In this document: piece by piece, positions 6,945 to 11,652 of the stretch
How positions within the stretch are numbered: position 1 is the stretch's first letter
Layout: every line of letters starts with the position of its first letter
Source of the DNA: Candidatus Aegiribacteria sp.
GTDB taxonomy: Bacteria; Fermentibacterota; Fermentibacteria; Fermentibacterales; JCC-6
Direction: 5' to 3'
NCBI GenBank assembly: GCA_030638185.1
Contig: DAOWFD010000292.1
Coordinates: 1 to 11,652 of the forward strand
DNA: 11,652 nucleotides
Position numbers and translations under genes: made by a program
Notes under the pieces: model-generated
Databases searched by the model: none
The model's input: the letters and a program-made list of their open reading frames with translations, nothing else
What the model was told of the DNA's origin: nothing

Positions 6945-7640
6945 TTAGCTGTTCCTCTGGACGAGGTATTCGATGATCTCGTTGGCCATCATGGCGGCCA
7001 CAATGGCGATCCTTGATGAAAGCGTGCCCAGGGAAAGGTCACTTTCCTGATCTCCGACAATCGTCAGGTTTTGCCGCCTGTCAACTCTTATTGAATCAGT
7101 CCTTCCGAAACCTGCAATACCCGAGCAGGAGAACACCGGTTTGCGGGGCAATCCTTCAAGCCAGGATTCAAGGAGCATGATCTTGGTTTCCTCACTGTCA
7201 ACCGCTTCAACAAGCACATCACAGCCAGCGAAGATCGAACAGGCGTTTTCAGAATCAATCAGTCTGTTGTGAATCTCAATTTCAGCGTCTGGGTTGATTA
7301 GTTCCAAATTATATCTCAGTGCTTCAACCTTGGGATATCCTATCTGATCTCTGAAGAAGAATTGCCTGTTGAGGTTGTGCAACTCAACAGAATCGAAATC
7401 GGCAAATACAAGCTTACCGATCCCTGCACGGATCAGCGATGCAGCTACATTCGATCCTATTCCGCCGATTCCGGTGATACCCACTGAAGAGCTGTTAAGA
7501 AGATCCGTCAGACCGGGCGGATTGTCTCGAAATGCACTGGTTTCTTCATCAATCATATTTAATTCTAAACAATCATTTCCGAATGTGCCAGAGTCCTTTC
7601 CGGAGGGTTGTTTCCAGCCCCTGTAGTTTGTAGCTTTCAT
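6945..7640 (-). CDS. ThiF/MoeB/HesA-family adenylyltransferase (E1-like)
   Basis: This 231-residue enzyme should adenylate the C-terminal glycine of a ubiquitin-like sulfur carrier (ThiS or MoaD type). It has the nucleotide-binding loop GITGIGGIGSNVA (54-66), then FADFDSVELHNLNRQ (79-93) with the catalytic Asp/Arg pattern, the K104 position in GYPKVEAL, and VEAVDSEETK (144-153). It lacks the paired CxxC zinc motifs of classical MoeB, so it is closer to short ThiF family 2. C172 in FSCSGIAG is a candidate thiol. AOR clusters such as AorABCDE include a MoeB-like protein, so a role in making the tungsten pterin cofactor is likely. It diverges from the AOR operon. Its stop lies 14 bases before the tup promoter. 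The first Met is at 7640; Met at 7556 is an alternative with no clear ribosome site. Confidence 0.8.
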   Translation of the reverse strand: MKATNYRGWKQPSGKDSGTFGNDCLELNMIDEETSAFRDNPPGLTDLLNSSSVGITGIGGIGSNVAASLIRAGIGKLVFADFDSVELHNLNRQFFFRDQIGYPKVEALRYNLELINPDAEIEIHNRLIDSENACSIFAGCDVLVEAVDSEETKIMLLESWLEGLPRKPVFSCSGIAGFGRTDSIRVDRRQNLTIVGDQESDLSLGTLSSRIAIVAAMMANEIIEYLVQRNS

Positions 7641-7715
7641 TGGTATATTTCCGTGGTATTTATCACTGTGAACAAATTCTTTTCCAATTACTGGCGCAAT
7701 CGCAGGGAGTTTTCT
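7641..7715. promoter_or_regulatory. Divergent intergenic region between thiF-like and AOR operons
   Basis: These 75 bases must hold the starts of two divergent units. Leftward, TTGGAA and GATAAA are separated by 17 bases, a weak promoter candidate for the ThiF-like gene. I find no convincing rightward -10/-35 pair. GGGAG six bases before ATG 7716 is the ribosome binding site of the AOR domain gene. The gap is too short for a molybdenum-cofactor riboswitch. Confidence 0.35.
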
Positions 7716-8519
7716 ATGGCAAACACATACAACGCCGATGAGATTCTTGAGAAACAGAAGGTTCTCGGTACTCTCGAGTACAGCCCCAAACCTTCCATAA
7801 GAGGGTATACGGGGGAAATACTCAGAATTGATATATCAGAACCTTCCTTCATGATCATACCGGTAACGGAGAAAATGAAAGAAGTTTTCACCGGAGGAAA
7901 AGGTTTCGATCTCTGGATGATGTGGCAGGAAGTAACCTCCGAAACGAAATGGGACAGTCCTGGGAACCCGATATGCATAGCTGCAGGACCCCTCGGAGGA
8001 ACCACTTCTTTCGCAGGTGCGGGTAAATCAATTGTCACAACCATATCCCCCACAACGGGATCCGTAGTGGATTCTAATGTTGGAGGACACTTCGGCCCTT
8101 TATTGAAGTTTTCAGGTTTTGACTGCCTTGTTATCACCGGAAAATCTGAGAATGAGTTGATAATCTTCATTGATGGGATGAACGGGAGAATCCAGGTGAT
8201 CGAATCCTCGCTTCTTTCGGTGAACTCCCACCTGGCTGCGGAGGAGCTGGCTGAAATGTACTCCGATAATGATGACGACAAACGGCATATTTCGACGGTT
8301 TCAGCCGGTATCGGAGCGGATCATGCATGGATCGGATGCCTGAATTTCTCCTGGTGGGACTGGAGAAGAAGAACCATGAGGCTGAAACAGGCCGGAAGGG
8401 GTGGAACGGGCACAGTCTTCCGTAACAAGGGGCTGAAAGCTCTTGTAGTGAAGGCTCCACACACAAGACCCGCCTGGACGATTTCCCAGCAGGATTCAGG
8501 GGAGGTATCCAATGATTGA
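7716..8519 (+). CDS. Stand-alone N-terminal domain of tungsten aldehyde:ferredoxin oxidoreductase
   Basis: This 267-residue protein is the tungstopterin-binding domain 1 of AOR (AFOR_N) and nothing more. Key blocks are GYTGEILRIDIS (30-41), FTGGKGFDLW (58-67), GNPICIAAGPLGGT (83-96), ISPTTGSVVDSNVGGHFGPL (110-129), KFSGFDCLVITGKS (131-144) and AGRGGTGTVFRNKGLKALVV (226-245). In complete AORs of about 600 residues the last block closes domain 1; here only some 22 more residues follow. The iron-sulfur cysteines and catalytic residues of domains 2 and 3 are therefore absent and appear to begin at the C-terminus of the last gene of this operon. I chose ATG 7716, with GGGAG before it; the open frame goes further upstream but without homology. 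It overlaps the NuoE-like gene by eight bases, so both should be co-translated. The gene looks intact, not decayed. Confidence 0.88.
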   Translation: MANTYNADEILEKQKVLGTLEYSPKPSIRGYTGEILRIDISEPSFMIIPVTEKMKEVFTGGKGFDLWMMWQEVTSETKWDSPGNPICIAAGPLGGTTSFAGAGKSIVTTISPTTGSVVDSNVGGHFGPLLKFSGFDCLVITGKSENELIIFIDGMNGRIQVIESSLLSVNSHLAAEELAEMYSDNDDDKRHISTVSAGIGADHAWIGCLNFSWWDWRRRTMRLKQAGRGGTGTVFRNKGLKALVVKAPHTRPAWTISQQDSGEVSND

Positions 8520-8973
8520 TTTGAAACAAGTGGATGCTATAATTGAGAAATGGAACACCGATCCCGACTTCGTCATCGAAATGATGCAGGATGTTCAGGA
8601 CGAATTCAGATATATCCCGAAAGAAGCCCTTGAAAGAATTGCCGACAGAACCGATAAGCCAAGGGGTAAACTGTTTCACATCGCTACGTTCTACAATGCG
8701 TTCAGCCTTGAACCAAGAGGAATTAAAGAGATTCAGGTCTGCATGGGAACTGCGTGCTACGTCAAGGGAGCTCCAGAGATCCTGGCTGCTCTGGAGAGAG
8801 AGCTGGGAATAAGGAGTGGAGAAACCACACCTGACGGTAAATTCAGTCTACTGGAGGTCAGATGTCTTGGCTGCTGCGGTATCGCACCGGTGATAACGAT
8901 TGGCAATGAGGTTATCGCAGAAGTCAGACCTTCACAGGTAAGCAACCTTATCTCCAGTTACTGCAAGAGCTGA
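8512..8973 (+). CDS. NuoE/HoxE-like [2Fe-2S] subunit
   Basis: This 153-residue protein is the thioredoxin-like [2Fe-2S] subunit of an NADH-linked flavoprotein module. The helical N-terminus leads into KLFHIATFYNAF, typical of NuoE. The cluster ligands are C77 and C82 (QVCMGTAC) and C118 and C122 (RCLGCCG), the standard C-x4-C plus C-x3-C pattern. GGGGAGG seven bases before the ATG is a strong ribosome site lying inside the AOR domain gene. The next gene starts ten bases after its stop. In HydABC, Bam and tungsten oxidoreductase complexes this subunit sits beside the NuoF-like one; in some bifurcating enzymes its cluster is part of the flavin electron path. Confidence 0.92.
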   Translation: MIDLKQVDAIIEKWNTDPDFVIEMMQDVQDEFRYIPKEALERIADRTDKPRGKLFHIATFYNAFSLEPRGIKEIQVCMGTACYVKGAPEILAALERELGIRSGETTPDGKFSLLEVRCLGCCGIAPVITIGNEVIAEVRPSQVSNLISSYCKS

Positions 8974-8983
8974 GGGGGTTATC

Positions 8984-10846
8984 ATGAATACCAATGCAAT
9001 AGATCGATTGAAAACTCTTCTTGAATCATCCGCAGGCTATGCAAGTGATACAGCGGTATCCCTCACGGTCCATCTTGGTACTTGTGGAATTGCCGCTGGA
9101 GCCGGTAAAACTCTGGAGGCTGTGAAAACCTATCATACATCCGGAAGCGTTCAATCCATTGAACTGAAATCCAGCGGTTGCGCGGGTCTTTGCAGCTATG
9201 AGCCCATGGTATCCGTCAGCAGGAATGGTGAGCAACCGGTGATGTACCTCAATGTTACCGAAGACAAGGTTAATGACCTGTTTGACTGTATAAGAGGATT
9301 AAGAACGGCTGAAGAATGTCATTTACAGGCCATAACTCACGATGATCCCTTTTACTTCAAGCAGCAAACGGTAGTGTTTACCAATCGAGGGCTCATCGAT
9401 CCGGAAAGCCTTGATGATGCTCTTGCAAGTGGTGCCTACGAAGGCCTGGCCAGTATACTGGATGATATGGATCCTGCAGAAGTCATTACAGAAATAACAA
9501 AGTCGGGACTTCGAGGAAGAGGTGGGGGCGGTTTCCCTGCCGGAGTGAAATGGTCTTCCTGCGTCAGTGCATCTGAACGGACCGGAGGCATTCCTGTAAT
9601 TGTCTGCAATGCGGATGAAGGGGATCCTGGCGCATATATGGACAGGTCAATTCTGGAGTCCGATCCTCATTCGATCATAGAGGGTATGGCTATCGGAGCG
9701 TACGCGATCGGAGCCGATGAGGGTTATATTTACATAAGAAAAGAGTACCCCCTCGCCATGGAAATCCTTGAGAAGGCAATCCAGCAGGCTCTAGAGAGGA
9801 ACTTGCTTGGAAAGGCCATACTCGGAACCGATTTCTCTTTTGATATCGTCATTCACCGCGGAGCAGGAGCATTTGTCTGTGGTGACTCATCTGCCCTCAT
9901 GACCTCAATGAGCGGTATGCCGGGCGAACCCCGGGCGAAGTACATCCATACTGTTGAATCCGGTTATAAGGGACGTCCAACAGTCCTCAACAACGTCGAG
10001 ACTCTGGCTAATGTTCCAAGAATCATTACACGTGGAGCTGAATGGTTCGCATCCATAGGGACCGGAGATGTTTCCGAGAATCCGTGGAACGGTTCATCCG
10101 GTACGAAAGTCTTCTCGCTGGTCGGGGATATAAGAAATGCTGGTTTAGTCGAAATTCCCATGGGTATTACGCTCAGAGAGATTATCTTCGATATCGGCGG
10201 CGGAATCCCCGATGAAAAGGAATTCAAAGCTGTTCAAACAGGAGGTCCCTCCGGCGGGGTTCTTCCTGCTGAGAAGCTTGATCTTGCAGTTGATTTTGAC
10301 ACATTGACTGAAGCAGGCTCCATGATGGGTTCCGGCGGTATGATCGTAATGGACGATGAAACCTGCATGGTTCAGATTGCCAGGTATTTCATCGATTTCC
10401 TGCAGGATGAATCCTGTGGTAAATGTACACCCTGCCGCGAAGGACTCGTAGCAATTCGCTTAATACTGGATAGGATTATTGAAGGCGATGGAAAAGATGG
10501 TGACATCGAACTCCTGGAGGAGTACGGGAGAATCATGAATGAAAGCAGCCTCTGCGCTCTTGGTCAGACCGCGGCAAATCCTGTTCTCAGTACGATACGG
10601 TATTTCAGGGATGAGTACGAGACACATATCAGAGATAGAAAATGCAAAGCTGGCAAGTGTAAGGCATTAATTGAATACAACATAATAGCCGACAACTGTA
10701 CCGGCTGTACCCTTTGTGCAAAGAATTGTCCAGCTGACGCAATTGAAGGCATACTAAAAGAACCGCATGTGATCGATCAGGAGAAATGTATCCGCTGTGG
10801 TATGTGCAGGGAAGTATGCAACTTCAACGCGGTGGAGGTGCTATAA
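8984..10846 (+). CDS. NuoF-like FMN/NAD(H)-binding flavoprotein with extra iron-sulfur domains
   Basis: This 620-residue subunit should bind FMN and exchange electrons with NAD(H). In order: a thioredoxin-like ferredoxin domain (about 25-105) with C34, C66 and C70; the FMN/NAD domain with GLRGRGGGGFPAGVKW (175-190), NADEGDPGAYMDR (209-221) and GAGAFVCGDSSALM (293-306); an SLBB segment (about 375-440); the N3-type cluster with C478, C481, C484 and C524; a CKAGKC motif (554-559); and two [4Fe-4S] sites, C572/C575/C578/C582 and C602/C605/C608/C612. The layout is that of HydB of bifurcating hydrogenase and its BfuB relatives. The common GEET after the FVCG/YICG block is GDSS here, and the usual first Cys of the N-terminal site is replaced. 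GAGGGGG five bases before the ATG is the ribosome site. The stop overlaps the next start by one base. Confidence 0.93.
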   Translation: MNTNAIDRLKTLLESSAGYASDTAVSLTVHLGTCGIAAGAGKTLEAVKTYHTSGSVQSIELKSSGCAGLCSYEPMVSVSRNGEQPVMYLNVTEDKVNDLFDCIRGLRTAEECHLQAITHDDPFYFKQQTVVFTNRGLIDPESLDDALASGAYEGLASILDDMDPAEVITEITKSGLRGRGGGGFPAGVKWSSCVSASERTGGIPVIVCNADEGDPGAYMDRSILESDPHSIIEGMAIGAYAIGADEGYIYIRKEYPLAMEILEKAIQQALERNLLGKAILGTDFSFDIVIHRGAGAFVCGDSSALMTSMSGMPGEPRAKYIHTVESGYKGRPTVLNNVETLANVPRIITRGAEWFASIGTGDVSENPWNGSSGTKVFSLVGDIRNAGLVEIPMGITLREIIFDIGGGIPDEKEFKAVQTGGPSGGVLPAEKLDLAVDFDTLTEAGSMMGSGGMIVMDDETCMVQIARYFIDFLQDESCGKCTPCREGLVAIRLILDRIIEGDGKDGDIELLEEYGRIMNESSLCALGQTAANPVLSTIRYFRDEYETHIRDRKCKAGKCKALIEYNIIADNCTGCTLCAKNCPADAIEGILKEPHVIDQEKCIRCGMCREVCNFNAVEVL

Positions 10847-11652
10847 TGACTGATACTACGATGATCACCGTCGAAATAGATGGAAAGTCCATCTCTGTTG
10901 AAAAGAATACAACTATCCTGGAAGCAGCACAAAAACTTGACATATACATTCCTGCCCTCTGCAACAGCGAACTCGTCGAACCTTACGCCGCATGCAGGCT
11001 TTGCGTTGTGGATGTACATGATGGCAGAAAGACAAAACTCGTAACCTCCTGTAACTACCCGATCCGGAAATCGCTTAAGATCGATACCCTATCCGAACGC
11101 GTTCTCAGGAATCGGAAAGGTATTCTCGAAATGATGCTTTCCAGGTGGCCCAATGTACAGCTCATCAAAGACCTTGCAAAACATGCCGGGATTGAAGAAC
11201 CCCGCTATCAGCATCCTGCCGTTGATCTGAATCCCAATGCCTGCATTCTATGCGGTCTCTGCATGAGAATCTGCGAACAGGGCATCTGGGAAAACATTAT
11301 TAACTTCACGAACAGGGGCGCGGTGAGGGCGGTTCGAATGCCCTACGATTCCGACCAGCCTCATTGTATTGGATGCGGGGCTTGCGCTGAAATATGTCCC
11401 ACCGGGGCAATAACCATGGTTGACGACCCTAACCGGCCCTACGACGCCGATATGGTTCGCCGCGCAGGCATGAGAATAACCGAGGAGATGATCAGGTTCG
11501 ACGAGGAACAGTGCGACATGCGCGGAGTGGGAACCGCCCACCTTGTTGAGATAATGGATGCCTACGATCTCCTCCCTGTAATGAACTACCAATATGGAAA
11601 GCATGAAGAAACCCCGAAGATCGGCTCCGATGTCCTCAGAACATTCTTTACA
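10846..11652 (+). CDS. NuoG/HoxU-like iron-sulfur subunit fused to AOR C-terminal domains (partial)
   Basis: The first 269 residues are visible and the frame is still open at the right edge. Residues 6-75 are a [2Fe-2S] domain with C39, C50, C53 and C69. Residues 130-190 carry two [4Fe-4S] sites, C133/C136/C139/C143 and C174/C177/C180/C184-P. The His-Cys cluster of true NuoG is missing, and no hydrogenase H-cluster motif is seen. From about residue 205 the sequence changes: MRGVGTAHLVEIMDAYDLLP, then VMNYQYGKHEETPKIGSDVL, matches the beginning of AOR domain 2 (in Pyrococcus AOR: GTAVLVNIINENGLYPVKNF, followed by QTG and a SGEAM block). The protein thus seems to be the electron-entry subunit fused to the AOR part that is lacking in the gene at 7716. 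GGAGGTG six bases before the ATG is a strong ribosome site, and ATG overlaps the TAA of the NuoF-like gene. The fusion is inferred from about 45 aligned residues. Confidence 0.85.
   Translation, partial: MTDTTMITVEIDGKSISVEKNTTILEAAQKLDIYIPALCNSELVEPYAACRLCVVDVHDGRKTKLVTSCNYPIRKSLKIDTLSERVLRNRKGILEMMLSRWPNVQLIKDLAKHAGIEEPRYQHPAVDLNPNACILCGLCMRICEQGIWENIINFTNRGAVRAVRMPYDSDQPHCIGCGACAEICPTGAITMVDDPNRPYDADMVRRAGMRITEEMIRFDEEQCDMRGVGTAHLVEIMDAYDLLPVMNYQYGKHEETPKIGSDVLRTFFT

Noticed and set aside
7608..7715. Upstream extension of the AOR domain gene to an ATG at 7608
   Set aside because: The added 36 residues look unlike AOR, overlap the start of the divergent ThiF-like gene, and the ATG at 7716 has a well-spaced GGGAG.
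7641..7715. Molybdenum/tungsten cofactor riboswitch before the AOR operon
   Set aside because: Only 75 bases are available and no conserved structured RNA pattern is visible.
7716..8519. AOR domain gene as a truncated pseudogene
   Set aside because: It ends cleanly at the domain boundary, has a good start, is translationally coupled to the next gene, and the missing half seems to begin in the last gene of the operon.
8512..11652. Bifurcating [FeFe]-hydrogenase HydABC or complex I NuoEFG
   Set aside because: The third subunit lacks the NuoG His-Cys cluster, shows no H-cluster motif, and turns into AOR domain 2 sequence. A hydrogenase domain beyond the edge is unlikely but cannot be seen.
1..11652. 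tRNA, rRNA, CRISPR array, insertion sequence or att site
   Set aside because: I saw no transposase, no regularly spaced repeats, no long terminal inverted repeats and no recognisable tRNA or rRNA sequence.

Overview
The window looks like a chromosomal segment from an uncultured anaerobic bacterium, probably of the FCB/Fermentibacterota-like kind. The reasons are a secreted protein ending in a type-IX-secretion-like sorting domain, moderate GC, strong AGGAGG ribosome binding sites, and genes for tungsten and flavin/iron-sulfur redox enzymes. The lineage is an inference and no marker gene is present.

Layout. Bases 1-161 hold the 3' end of an unrecognised gene. Bases 274-923 hold a decayed ATPase-associated DUF4143 gene, broken by a frameshift in a run of seven A. 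Bases 924-1559 have no ordinary gene. They carry two copies of a 16-base ribosome-binding/start element, each opening a 13-residue ORF, then a 12-bp hairpin and a cysteine-rich open frame without a start codon. Bases 1560-3446 encode a 628-residue secreted protein with a C-terminal sorting domain.

A leftward block (7640-3583) contains a ThiF/MoeB-like adenylyltransferase gene, then tupA-tupB-tupC for tungstate uptake, then a MobB-like gene. The tup genes have a recognisable promoter overlapped by a perfect inverted repeat.

Diverging to the right from 7716 is a tightly coupled operon: a stand-alone N-terminal domain of tungsten aldehyde:ferredoxin oxidoreductase (AOR), a NuoE-like subunit, a NuoF-like flavoprotein, and a NuoG/HoxU-like iron-sulfur subunit that runs off the right edge. 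Just before the edge, that last protein turns into the start of the second half of AOR. The AOR therefore seems to be split at its domain 1/domain 2 boundary, with the second half fused behind the iron-sulfur electron-entry subunit.

Together the genes read as a tungsten module. TupABC imports tungstate, the MobB-like and ThiF-like proteins plausibly serve pterin cofactor or sulfur-carrier steps, and the split AOR-NuoEFG complex would oxidise aldehydes (or a related substrate) and pass electrons through iron-sulfur clusters to FMN and NAD, possibly with bifurcation. The split and fused AOR is the most interesting item here.
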